Assembly: GCA_001953115.1 (NCBI GenBank)
Contig: LSSL01002658.1
Location: 1-17,565 of the forward strand
Direction: 5' to 3'
Length of the DNA stretch: 17,565 nt
Origin: Smittium mucronatum
Taxonomy: Eukaryota; Kickxellomycota; Harpellomycetes; Harpellales; Legeriomycetaceae
Below the pieces are notes generated by a model. The model made no database searches and was not told the origin of the DNA. It was given only the letters and a program-made list of their open reading frames with translations. Below, piece by piece: positions 1 through 10,243 of the stretch. The first letter of the stretch is position 1; every line of letters begins with the position of its first letter. The position numbers were made by a program, and so were the translations under genes.

Positions 1-354
1 ATGGGTGTTTTATTTTGGACTAAAGACCCTTAAAAATCCATCAAAGTATTTTGAAAATGATTCTTCATTTTACTGATAAATTAAATTTTTTTAAGAATAA
101 TCTTGGAAAAAAAAAAAGAAAGAGTGTGTGTTACTTTTAAACACAAATTAATAATAGAAAAAATAATCGTGTTAATTTAGTCCTAGTGAGAGGTTAAAAA
201 GTATTTTTATTTGGTAAATATTTAATAAATATTTTTATTGAAGGGCATTGTAAATAAAAACCAATAAGAAATATGGAAGGTCTTTTATAGGAATAAAAAT
301 ATTTTGAATTGATTCTGAAAATAAAAAATGGCTATTCATGTAATTTTTCCTCCT
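1..354. other. Non-coding flank before the 21-bp array
   Basis: No gene is supported here. The stretch has moderate AT richness, a run of eleven A (109-119), a short GT-rich patch (about 123-131) and no frame that stays open. It opens with ATG followed by nine codons and a stop, which is too short to mean anything. The sequence just before 355 contains a TATTCATGTAATTTT stretch that resembles the spacer of the following 21-bp repeat, so the array may have a decayed unit reaching back to about 333. Confidence 0.6.
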
Positions 355-590
355 AGGAAATAGAGCGTAGGTTTTTAGGAAATGAATTCAGGGGTTTTGG
401 GAAATCGTGTTATTTTTTGGGAAAAAATTCAATTCATGTTGGGAAATGTTATTGGTTATTTGGGATCGAGTGTCTTAGATTATGAAATTGTGTAATTATT
501 TTGGGAAAACTTTTCAGTTAATTGGGAAAAATATTCATTTGATTGGGAAGGAATTCCAATCTCTGTGGGAAACCCTGTATTGTACGATCC
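355..590 (+). repeat. Degenerate 21-bp tandem array with GGGAAA core
   Basis: Eleven phased cores are visible, starting at 355 (AGGAAA), 377 (AGGAAA), 399, 419, 441, 462 (GGGATC), 482 (ATGAAA), 503, 524, 545 (GGGAAG) and 567; those without a note are exact GGGAAA. Successive spacings are 22, 22, 20, 22, 21, 20, 21, 21, 21 and 22 bp, so the period is close to 21 bp, or two turns of B-DNA. Spacers retain a family likeness: units 419, 503 and 524 continue with A/T then TTCA and end in ATT or GTT, showing common tandem origin. The spacing is not held to a multiple of three and frames contain stops, so this is not a protein repeat. Seven units carry TGGGAA. A diverged minisatellite is the default reading; a phased protein-binding array is possible. 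No flanking gene suggests a target. Confidence 0.85.
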
Positions 591-672
591 TGGTGAAATC
601 TCTAACAATATGTAATTATTATTGCAGTCTCAGTCCTTAAAAACAGTGATATGAAGGAGCCCGAAAATTGTA

Positions 673-725
673 TAGAATTAATTTTTAACTCAATTCTAGA
701 GAGGCTATTATAAAAAATTATAGCC
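673..725. other. Two adjacent small hairpins
   Basis: The first has perfect 7-bp arms TAGAATT (673-679) and AATTCTA (692-698) with a 12-base loop. The second follows after four bases, with 6-bp arms GGCTAT (703-708) and ATAGCC (720-725) and an A-rich loop whose inner bases can extend the pairing. The second has three G-C pairs, which is less expected by chance in AT-rich DNA. Function is unknown. Confidence 0.4.
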
Positions 726-1431
726 GTCTAATTGGCACTTATCAATAAAAAACTTCAAATTTCAGTCAATAAAAATGTCAGATTCCAAAATTTTTAAGAA
801 AAATAAAAACAAAAACAACTTGCATATGCTATATCGACTATAGAAAAACCTATAATCGAGTTACTCTGTTCCAAAATGCTGTAAAAACTGAATTTTATTA
901 TTATTGAATTGAAGTTAATCAAAACTACTGGGGTCTGTATAGATTCCCGAGAGAGCAGTTATTATTAGATAATATATCTTCAAATCGACTGATTACCCGT
1001 GAGGGTCGCGAAAAGGCTCCCGAACTTCACCCAGCTCATCTTTTTGATAATTAATTATATTTTCATGGGTATTCAGAGAACATATGTCATTTTTGTTATC
1101 TTAAGGTACTAGGGCTTTATTTATCCGATTTAATCTTAATATTAGTAGAATCCGAGACAAAATGAAATTGGCATTAGATAAAAACATTTATTATTCAAGC
1201 ACATAAGAGATGAGCATAAACGATTCCAAATATAGTTTTGTGAACAATTACTACTCCCATTTTTTTTGGTTTTAAAGTGTTTGAATAATTCCAAATATTG
1301 ACCTTTATACGTATTTGGGATACCTAGCTAATATTAAAAGGGATTTTAAATGAAAAATAAAAATCATCAAGTTAAAATCCAGGAAGGTTTTCATTCCGCA
1401 ATAGCTTCCTTAAGCGATATTTCGATCCTGC

Positions 1432-1447
1432 TATTATTTAAATAATA
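1432..1447. other. 16-bp perfect AT palindrome
   Basis: The sequence TATTATTTAAATAATA reads the same on both strands. AT-only palindromes of this size are expected occasionally in DNA of this composition, so it is recorded only for completeness. Confidence 0.35.
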
Positions 1448-1544
1448 AAACCGCTTCTGTTTCCTTTTGTTGTTAGGGAATCCAGTTCTATGGTGTATGC
1501 CAAATCAGAGCCAGATCGATAGATTCATAAATCGGAAAAAAAAA

Positions 1545-1622
1545 AACCGACTGGTTTCATATGCTCTTTAAACCGGCTGATAAGATGCGATTTTGAAACG
1601 AACTGGAGATTAAATCTTTTTT
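1545..1622 (+). repeat. Three-unit 26-bp degenerate repeat
   Basis: Three related 10-mers start exactly 26 bp apart: AACCGACTGG at 1545, AACCGGCTGA at 1571 and AACGAACTGG at 1597. Units 1 and 2 also share ATGC and a T-rich end at the same offset; the third is more diverged beyond its core. A run of eleven A (1536-1546) precedes the first unit. The first unit also contains a small AAACC/GGTTT hairpin (1544-1548 with 1553-1557). It may be the remnant of a minisatellite. With only three units the case is moderate. Confidence 0.45.
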
Positions 1623-2400
1623 CTTAAAAACTAGTATGCATAGGAGTGTGATAACCACAATAATATAACGAAAAACTTGTGTTGCCAACCACATTAAGTA
1701 ACATAAAAGCTCGAAATATTAATACATGTGGACAGATGTGCAATATGGATAAAAAAAATAGTGTTCTAAATTCAAATGGAAAAACCAAAATCATCATAGT
1801 CGATTTAAAAATAAAAATAATTATTCTAAAACTCAATAGTTGGCCGCTGTACTGAAAGATTGTGGAAAAAGGATGTGTATATTTTTTTGCCTCTGTACCC
1901 TGACCTGAAATTTGGCCTCCTGGTCATCGGTTAAGTGTGAATAATAGTTTTCCAGACCGTCCAGTGACTAACATATATAAAATTTTTAGACGAAAATTTC
2001 TAAAAAAATTTTCCCTTCTGCAAAATTATTGTACCTGAAGCTACCTACTACAAATTTTTAGATAGCTTTAAGCATTTAAAAAAATAATTGGGTCTATTTT
2101 TCAGTTCATAATCTGCACCGATCCTCTTTAAAGAGAAAAATTACTTTCTAATTTTGAATAATTACGGATATGAATAGTTGGGGAACTTTTTGAGCAGGAA
2201 GAGAGGTATAAAAATAATTAATTTCGGTTTAAAGCTGTTATTTCATAATATAAGTATTTTCTGTAAAAAAAAAATTACTGATTGGCATCCGATGTGCAGG
2301 AAAATAAGCTCCAGAATTTAAATTAATCATTATACTATATTTTCAAATATTTTGAGGCATATAGCTGCTTGAGTTGCATCAAGAAGCAGGGTTATATTTA
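1623..2400. other. Non-coding region with falling GC content
   Basis: No gene is supported. A minus-strand frame over 1624-1836 encodes about 70 hydrophobic residues but has no recognisable domain, and its length is within chance. A GC-richer patch at about 1897-1930 contains TGACC (1901-1905) and GGTCA (1922-1926) as an inverted pair. A small bulged hairpin sits at 2365-2389 (CTGCTTGA against TCAA-GAA-GCAG). After about 2400 the sequence becomes much more AT-rich. Confidence 0.5.
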
Positions 2401-3677
2401 TGTTTAATTGTTTTTAAATTTTATTATTAATCTCTTAAATTTCTATGATGTATTCTAATCATAATCCATAATGACCCAATCATTATTGGCCACATAAATA
2501 ACCCCTTTTTTTTAATAATTAATCATAACTATTTCCTATTTAGTTCATAGCTATATAAAAAGCTTGCATTCTCACTTTTTGGAATGCAAATTTTCAGTTT
2601 TTATTATTATTTTTATTTCCTGGTTCCTCTTTATATGTTATTCAAAATAAAAAATTTCCTTATTTAAATCCAGCAAAGTTAGACACCTACATAATCCATA
2701 TAAAAATTAATTAAATATTCAAAGAAAAAATTAGCCGATAGTAATTTTTGATTAATGTAAATTATTTTTTTTCATTAATTCAAAATGATTGATAAATTCA
2801 AAATAAAATTAAAAAAGTTTGTATTGATTATAATCAAGGTATTAAAATTTAAACCATAAAACTCGTTAAATATATAATCAAAAATTCTACATATTATACT
2901 ATTTTATTTCTTTTTATTTTTAAATGAATTAATTGATATAATTAATTTTTTTAAAAAAAATTTAATTTTTATTATCACTATTTAAACTGATATATATCTA
3001 AATATATAGCTCTAATAATACCAAATATTTTAAACATGTACTATCAGTAAAATATTATGAAAATAGTGTTAAATTTGGAACACATTCTGACTTTTTTTAA
3101 AAATATTTTGTTTCTTAAATGTGTTTTTAACTTATAAATATATATAAATATTAATTCAAGCAATAAAACTCTAAAAAATTTACAAAGGTTTGAAACTTAA
3201 TTTTTTTTGAACTTCTAATATATGGCAGCTAAAGAGTTCAACGAGTAAATTCCATTAATATTTAAGAATCAAAATTAGTAATTGTAAACTTCAATTGTAA
3301 GCAGAAAATTCATCGAAAAAAAAGAGAATAATTGTAGTATCAAGGAACTGAGATTTTACTAATACCTATTTGTGAGAGCTCTTACAATAATGAAAAAATT
3401 TTGGTTTTAAAAAACTCAATTTATTAATTTTCAGAACCTTGCTTTAGATTTTTTAATAGATAAAAATCAATTTTCGCTTTTATAATTACTCTTAAAAAAA
3501 TCATATTACTAAGTAATAATTGAAAAAAACTAAAATCTAAAAAATAATATTTATAAAAATATCTTGTTATTTCTTTGTATATATTGCTTATATCACATTA
3601 ATTTTAGAATAATTTTTGGGTATTTTGAGTCCAAAAGTTAATTTTGGGAAGTTTAGGGAGAAATCGGAATAGTGTAA

Positions 3678-3702
3678 TTATTTATTTATTAATTTATTTA
3701 TT
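3678..3702. repeat. Interrupted TTTA microsatellite
   Basis: About six tetranucleotide steps of TTTA type with one AA interruption near the centre. It is short and unremarkable in this base composition. Confidence 0.5.
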
Positions 3703-6523
3703 CAATAGATGGCTAAATATAATTATCTCAAAATAAAATCCATATACCAATTTTTTTAATTTATTGGCTGATATGAAATATATATAAAAATTACTTAAAA
3801 TTATAGTAAAATTATAAAAAAAACATCTTGCCGTAGTTTTTAACAAGATATAATATTTGCAAAAATTAACTGTTAGATTTATACATATAGCTAAAGGGAT
3901 TTTTTTATAACTAAATTTTATTAATAATTCACATTATAAAATAAAGCGAACCTTACTTTTATATATAGATATAAAATACTACAGAATTTATTTTGAAAAT
4001 TTTACCATAAAAAAAGTTAGTCTTCATCCGAAGGCCCTTTTCTGTAATTTAAAAGGTATTTTTTAAATAGGTAAATTCATTTTATTTTTTCAAAAATAAT
4101 AATAAATCTAAAAGATTCAAGACATTAAAACTGGTAGGAAAATAAAAAATCAATTCCTAATAAAAGTCACCAAGCAGACAATATATGAAATAATCCTTTC
4201 AAATGCCTGCCACCCTGCTATATAAACATCCTAAAAAGATAAAATAAATAGATAAGAGATAATTAATATAATAATTTACATTAATTTTTTTAAATCTGAA
4301 TATTGATTCCCTTATGCTACAATATGGCAATGCTAGAGATTATGAATTTTCCAAAATCTTCTTAATAACAGAAATGTAAGAAAAAAGTATCATAAAATTA
4401 TACTAAATCCTAAACTAGATATAATTAATAAGATCAGAATTGATACAATATATTTTACTATCCTCAATAAACTTTAATTTTCCAATATGTTTTACTCAAA
4501 TCAAAGTTTATTTATATAAAAAACTAATATAATCTTCATTAAAATATATTTCTGATCTTTCCTAAGAAATCAAAAAAATAATAATTAATATTTAGGAATT
4601 AAATTAATTTCTTTCAGGATTGTTAATAATTTATATTTTTTTAAATTTTATAAATTAAAAAAATCTAATAAAATTGTTTAAATTATTTTGATTTAATTGA
4701 AATATTTTCTTTACAAAAGATTTTAAATTGAAATAAAATATCACTTTGATATATAAATTTTGTACTTGTTAAAAAAAAATAATTTTATATACTATATTTA
4801 ATTTGAATTAAATAGATACATACGTTATGAAATTATAAATTTAAAATCAAGAATTCCTTTTTTATCTTTTACCAAAATTCAATCATAAATATGTAAGCTT
4901 TTTTAAGAGGTTTAACAATTTTTAAAATAAAAAATGTAAACATACAATATATATCACAGTAAAATACAAGAAAAATAATCTTTATACTGTATATAAGTCT
5001 ATAAAATAAAAAAATATTAATCGCGAAGGAGAAATAAGGGTTTTAGTTCAAAATTAAATTTTTATAAAGAAATATTTGATTTTAAATTTCATTTATTATT
5101 CTAAGATAAAATTTTGTGGTAAAAATTACTGAATAAATTTAACTTATTATTTAGGGAGTAAACTTAATAAAAATAACAAAAAAATAATTCTAGAAGATCC
5201 AAAACGGACTTAAAAACAATATATATAGCAATAAAAAATAACCTGATAATTAATATAAAAATAATTCTATCTAATTGCTGGTTTTGCAATGCCCTTAAAT
5301 TTATTTTCTAAAAATTGGTAACTGAAAACCGTTTATTTTTGATTAAAAGTAACATAAATAACTTCATAATATATTATGAATTTAAAATTATCATTGATTT
5401 TATAAGTGAATTGTAGAAATTTAAACATAAAATACGTTTTTAGATTAATTCAAAGATTATTCCATGATTTTTTCAATATATCTAAATTCGGATAAAAAAT
5501 CCTTGAATATAAATATTTTAATATTGATAAATGACTATTTAAAATCTGATTTTTTTATTTAAACAGAAAATAAAGCAATAAAAAAATTTAAAATCAACAG
5601 GAACGTAAATTTTTCATAATAAGATAAGCTTATATCCTCTCTAAGAAATTTTCTAATAGACGAATTATTATTTATCATATTTAAAAAAAAATATCTACAA
5701 TTATTTGCCATAAAAAAAATATAATTTATGTTATTAAAAAATAGACCTCTTACAAAATTGCCTCAAATATTTGGTTTACAAAAAAAAATTATAATCAAAG
5801 GTTTGTAAATGGAAAAAATTCATTATTATAATGAATGCATTAGAATTTTTCTCTTCACCCAAAATTATCTAAAATTATTTGAATAATTCAATTTAAATAT
5901 AATAATTAATGTGGAGTAAAAATAAATAAATTATTATTGATTAATAAAATATTTAATTTAATTTTAGATTTAATATCTAATATCTACCCTATAAATTTAA
6001 TTATTATTTATTTAAATAAAAAATATTGTTTTTATTAAAATAATTGATAGTTCTGTACGATTTTTTTTTAGTCATAATAAAGATTTTTACCAAATAATAA
6101 ATCGATTTAATTTTCTTATAATTTTTGTCAAGTGAAGAAATTTCGGAAAATTTTTAACTATTAACAAATCATCAAATATTATTTATATAAAATTCGGTGT
6201 TTTTGGGATAAACACATTAATAATATTTATTTTTCATTTTAAAATATCAAATATAAAAATTAATTGAAGAATATAAATAATAGTAAATATAATTTCTAAA
6301 GAAAAATTAAAATTGAAATTATTTTTCATTTAATGTTGTAATTGTGATATTTTATTTATAAAGTAAAAACATTTAGATTCAAAAAGAATTGATTTTAATG
6401 TTACATTACCAAAAATTTTAAAACTTTGAGGATTAGTTCTCTTTTTATAAATATCTATAATTCATGGATTTTTTTTAAATATTTTACTGAGACTTTTTTT
6501 GAATGCACAGAAGTGATATAAAT

Positions 6524-6541
6524 ATATCTATCAATAGATAT
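6524..6541. other. 18-bp inverted repeat
   Basis: Arms ATATCTAT (6524-6531) and ATAGATAT (6534-6541) flank a 2-base centre. Ten bases further on, two copies of the self-complementary hexamer TTGCAA (6552-6557 and 6566-6571) lie 8 bp apart. Either could be chance in AT-rich DNA. Confidence 0.35.
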
Positions 6542-8292
6542 GTTATCCTTTTTGCAACTATAATATTGCAAGAGTCTATAAGCATTTTCCAAATGCTACT
6601 AAATGTATACAGAGAAATAAATATACTCTAAAATATGTAAAAATAAATTTCAGGAAATAAATATAAGCGACTTTACATATTATATTCAAAAATTTTATTC
6701 ATAAATTTATTTGCAATAAAAAGTGCTGATTGAAGAGTATATTAATTGCATTTTCTACATAATTAAAAAATTTAATATTTTTTTAAAAAATTAGTACTTT
6801 ATACTTTATATTCGAATAAATTTATTATAAAAAGCTATATTTAGTATTCATAAAATGGTATTATGACTCATTTACCATTTTTAATTATACTTAAAAATAA
6901 TTGATATAAATCCGATAGATCATATAATTTTTTTTTTTTTTTAAATTTATTAAATAGTTAGCAACAAAGTATTTTGATTTTGAAAAAATCTAGAGAATTT
7001 TTCGCTGACTTCCTAAGCAAAATTATTAACTTAATGTTCCTAGAAAACTCTAAAATTTATGCTGAAAATAATAAAAAGTTACATTTTCATTTAATTATTC
7101 TTGGAAATAAGCTACATTTCTTATAAGTGATATTTCATGTCTTGAAATCGAACTGATGTTTTATTTTAATCTTATCATAGATATTAGCGAAGAATTCAAT
7201 ATCGACACTTGATTATTTTTTAAATTTAGATAATTTTAAAATTATAAATAGATTCGGTGGGATAAATGAAATAAACCATACTTAATTTTAAATTTTTCTT
7301 CCCCTAATAAAAATAAACTGAAAAATGTATATATATTATTGAAATTTCAGCATAAATACTTTTTTATCGAAAAATGAAATATAATATTAAATAATTGATA
7401 ATTGGAAATTGTGAATTTCAATAAATATAACTATAATTAATCCGATTATGATTTGTAGGAAAGTGGGTTGATTTATATAAAGTCTTAGAATTTTTTTTTA
7501 AATTTAGGAATGCTTAGATTTTGGATTATTATAATTTATAGAAATTAAACTAATAATCTTTTTGATAGAATTTTATAAAGAATTATCATGAATCCAATTG
7601 CATTTATATTTTACAAATCCGTGATTTTAGTTTTTTGAATAAAAACAGCTAATAAAATATTCTTATTTTTTAAAAGAATAATTCTTTGGAGTTAATTATA
7701 ATCCCCTATAATATAAAAAATAATATTATATTATTACATGATAAATATATAATAGATTTTGGAATTTACATTAAAGTCTGTATATTATTACATTCTATTA
7801 AATAAAATATTGTATATTCAATGATTTTAAAACTGTATTTATAATTATAATAAACTGAATTGATTTTGATATTAGGATAATTATCTTATGACAATGCTGA
7901 TTATTGAGATTTATAAGCTATAAAGAATAAATTTTGAACTAATTTCAATTTTTTTAGAATTTTTTTCACTATAAAGATTTTAACCTTCTCTTTTATGATT
8001 TTCATTTTTAACAGGAATCTCGATTCATAATTAATTTTTTTTATTTTTTATTACAAAAAATATTTTTAAAGGTCTAAATCAACAATATTTATCTTAATTA
8101 AGAAGAATATTTAATTCTATTAGCCACAAAAATAATTTTAAAAAATTGGTCTTTAAATCTTTATAGAAAAATCTTCGCCTCTTACGAAAATTTTCCCATA
8201 TATTACATTTTAAAATTTATTTTTGAAAATAACTATATTTTTTTTGATGATTATTCTTATAGAAATTTTTTAAATTTAAATTACATATTAAT

Positions 8293-8302
8293 AATCACAA
8301 AT
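8293..8302 (+). repeat. Left target-site duplication of retroposon copy B
   Basis: The 10-mer AATCACAAAT occurs here and again, without mismatch, at 8455-8464 directly after the poly-A tail. Its 5' edge on the opposite strand reads GATT/AT, compatible with a relaxed T-rich/A nick of the APE-type LINE endonuclease. The two A at the start of the right copy cannot be distinguished from the tail, so 8 bp are unambiguous. Confidence 0.8.
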
Positions 8303-8456
8303 CCCTTGAACTAATGCCCAGTGGGTACGGAGCCGCTAGAGCGACAGAGGGGAGTGAATTGAAATATATATTTTATTCTTTTTTATTGTACTTTTATAGT
8401 TTTTACTAGACTTTGAAATATTTTAAATAAATTCCCTATATAAAAAAAAAAAAAAA
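8303..8456 (+). mobile_element. Short poly-A retroposon, copy B (SINE-like or LINE 3' end)
   Basis: A small non-coding retroposon. In order it has a GC-rich head (8311-8356, striking against the AT desert), an AT-rich body, an AATAAA signal (8426-8431), ten further bases and a tail of fifteen A (8442-8456). Perfect 10-bp duplications (8293-8302 and 8455-8464) bound it, the hallmark of target-primed reverse transcription. The head contains GCCGC-TAGA-GCGAC (8332-8345), the base of a small hairpin also present in the second copy at the window end. The head faintly recalls a tRNA D-arm/A box (GGTAGAGC-like), but I find no credible B box, so a tRNA origin is not shown. Relative to the other copy it starts later, which suggests 5' truncation, and it lacks about 35 bp of the head. 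No reading frame is meaningful. It depends on enzymes supplied elsewhere. I cannot name the family. Confidence 0.8.
8426..8431 (+). promoter_or_regulatory. AATAAA polyadenylation-type signal in copy B
   Basis: AATAAA lies ten bases before the A tail. The second copy has the same hexamer twelve bases before its tail on the minus strand (17305-17310). In such AT-rich DNA the hexamer alone is uninformative, but its conserved position next to the tail in both copies supports it as part of the element's 3' end. Confidence 0.5.
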
Positions 8457-8464
8457 TCACAAAT
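8455..8464 (+). repeat. Right target-site duplication of copy B
   Basis: AATCACAAAT is identical to 8293-8302. It directly follows the A tail, and GC-poor unique sequence continues after it. Confidence 0.8.
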
Positions 8465-10216
8465 AGCGTAAGTTTTAATTGTTTAAGATCTTAGGACAAA
8501 AATACTGATTCAACTACAGTTTCATCTCATGATCAATACTAAATTATAGAAAAATGTAATTTTATAATCTATTACTCAGTTATTTTTGGAAGATGGTTCA
8601 AAAATAGCTTTTTAAGTTTGACATTAATAAATTTCTTTCTATAATTCGAAAGTTAAATAGTGGAAATATAAAAAATAATTATAAGTGGGAAATTAAAATT
8701 AATAAATTTTTTTCTGAAAACATTAAGAATATTATAAAGTTTTACTTCAACCAACTAAATTTAATCAACAGTAATTTATGTGATGAATATATTTTGATTT
8801 TAATAATTACTTATAATAAAAACCAATTATATTTTTTTAAAAAATATTCTAAAATATCTACACACAAAAAATATCTTTCATAAAGAGCTCAGAAATAAAA
8901 TTTAATTGATTGAAAGATAATTCTTTCTTTATGTAGATGTCTTCAAAAAATATAATTAGTTAAAAAAGTAAGATATATTATGACAAATAAAAAAATAACG
9001 AAGCATCAAATTTAAAGATATAAATATAAATATGAAGATTGATAAAATTTCAAGAAAATTCATTAATTTTGACATAATTTTATCTAATAAAGATATTAAT
9101 AGTTAACTTAACTTTAGAATATTTTATTTCTTCTTTTTAATTATCGTCTTTATCTCTCTCTTTTATTTGTTTATACGAATAATTTTTTCGTATATGAATC
9201 CAAAAAAATTCAAAAAAAAATAATTTAAAAATATACGGCTTGTAAAATGTCTCTTCTACAGAGAGATATCTTCATAAAATATTTAGGATCCTGGTTAGAT
9301 TAAAATTTATTACTGATGGACGATAAATAATATTTTCATCTTACTATATTCTTCATTATTTTCTACAATATTTTTGTTTCGATGTTTCTGATTTATTACT
9401 ATGCAAAAAGCTATAAAAAATTCTTTTTGGCATTGATTTCATTATTATTAGGTTAAATCAACTTCTTCTATTTAATCAATTATAATTATTTCAATATTTA
9501 TCTGACTCTTGAGCTTCATAAATATGAATTATTCATTTTCAATATATAGAAACAATATTCTAAACATATAATATCAACTATTTCATTTAATTTGTCGTTT
9601 ATTTACCAAATAAAATAAAATTATACTAAATATAATTTTTTGATTTCGTAGTATCTATAATAATATATAGTAAACCTAAAAATAGCACTTCATTTAGAAT
9701 TTTTTTAAAAAAAATAATTATTTTTGTAAACTAACTTATATGATATTGGAAAATATTACATTTATCCGATTTTTATTTGAATTGAATGCAATTATATAAT
9801 ATTTATGAATTTTTTTTCGATTTGATTGTCTAATATTACAATTTTTTGAATAATTTTTTTTTCAATTAATAAGAAAAATTGAAGCTCTTAATCAAAAATC
9901 TATACATAATTTCACATTTTTCTTAATATAGTGTCATTTTTTTTATTTCATCCCGATTACTAAAAAAAATTATAATTACTAATCTTGAATTAAGCATCCT
10001 TTAAAATAATATATATTATCGTAATTTAAACTCATAAAATCATTTAATAAATTAATCAAAAAAAAAAACACGATCATTTTTATAAGAATAATCTAAAAAA
10101 AGATTTTTTAAAAACTTCTATTTTGAAGAAAATATCAACTAAATTTTTCTATAATGCTGTAAGTGCAGATTTAAAATTAAATCTAATACTGTAAATTTAC
10201 TTTTTTTTTGTTAAAA

Positions 10217-10243
10217 TTTATAAAGACAATATTGTCTTATAAA
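10217..10243. other. Bulged palindrome with cruciform potential
   Basis: A perfect 16-bp palindrome, AAGACAAT followed by ATTGTCTT (10223-10238), has no loop. After one bulged A (10222) five more pairs, TTTAT with ATAAA, extend each arm to 13 bp. It contains four G/C per core, so it is a little less expected than the AT-only palindromes nearby. Function is unknown. Confidence 0.45.

Larger units (their letters stand above)
591..1544. other. Non-coding, moderately AT-rich region
   Basis: No coding frame, RNA gene or mobile-element end is recognisable. A GC-richer patch lies at about 985-1035, with the string GTGAGGGTCGCG, but it has no tRNA-like folding or open frame that I can defend. Two small adjacent hairpins (673-725) and a 16-bp AT palindrome (1432-1447, centred on TTTAAA) lie inside. 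Isolated AG dinucleotides after pyrimidines, for example TTATTGCAG at about 618-626, look like splice acceptors but have no exon behind them. Confidence 0.6.
2401..8292. other. AT desert, left part
   Basis: Almost 5.9 kb with very low GC (a hand-counted line at 5521-5580 has 9 G/C in 60) and frequent stops in every frame. I see no exon, RNA gene or transposon end. Minor features are an interrupted TTTA microsatellite (3678-3702), a GC islet at 4024-4043, an inverted repeat at 6524-6541 and a 15-T tract at 6928-6942. The T tract, read on the minus strand, follows AATAAATTT, so it could be a retroposon tail, but I found no target-site duplication around it. Confidence 0.6.

Noticed and set aside
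355..590. CRISPR-like array
   Set aside because: The conserved part is only about six bases and the whole unit about 21 bp, far too short for repeat plus spacer. There are no cas genes and the DNA looks eukaryotic.
610..640. Splice acceptor followed by an exon
   Set aside because: The TTATTGCAG context is plausible, but the sequence behind it is not an open, protein-like frame with a matching donor.
1624..1836. 70-codon minus-strand frame, hydrophobic
   Set aside because: No recognisable domain, no homology I know of, and no supporting start context. Length is compatible with chance in AT-rich DNA.
1901..1926. Nuclear-receptor everted repeat (TGACCT and TGGTCA)
   Set aside because: The half-sites are 14 bp apart, wider than usual functional arrangements, and one is imperfect. 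Chance is the simpler explanation.
6928..6942. Poly-T tract as a retroposon tail
   Set aside because: AATAAA is adjacent on the minus strand, but no target-site duplication is found, and AATAAA is common by chance here.
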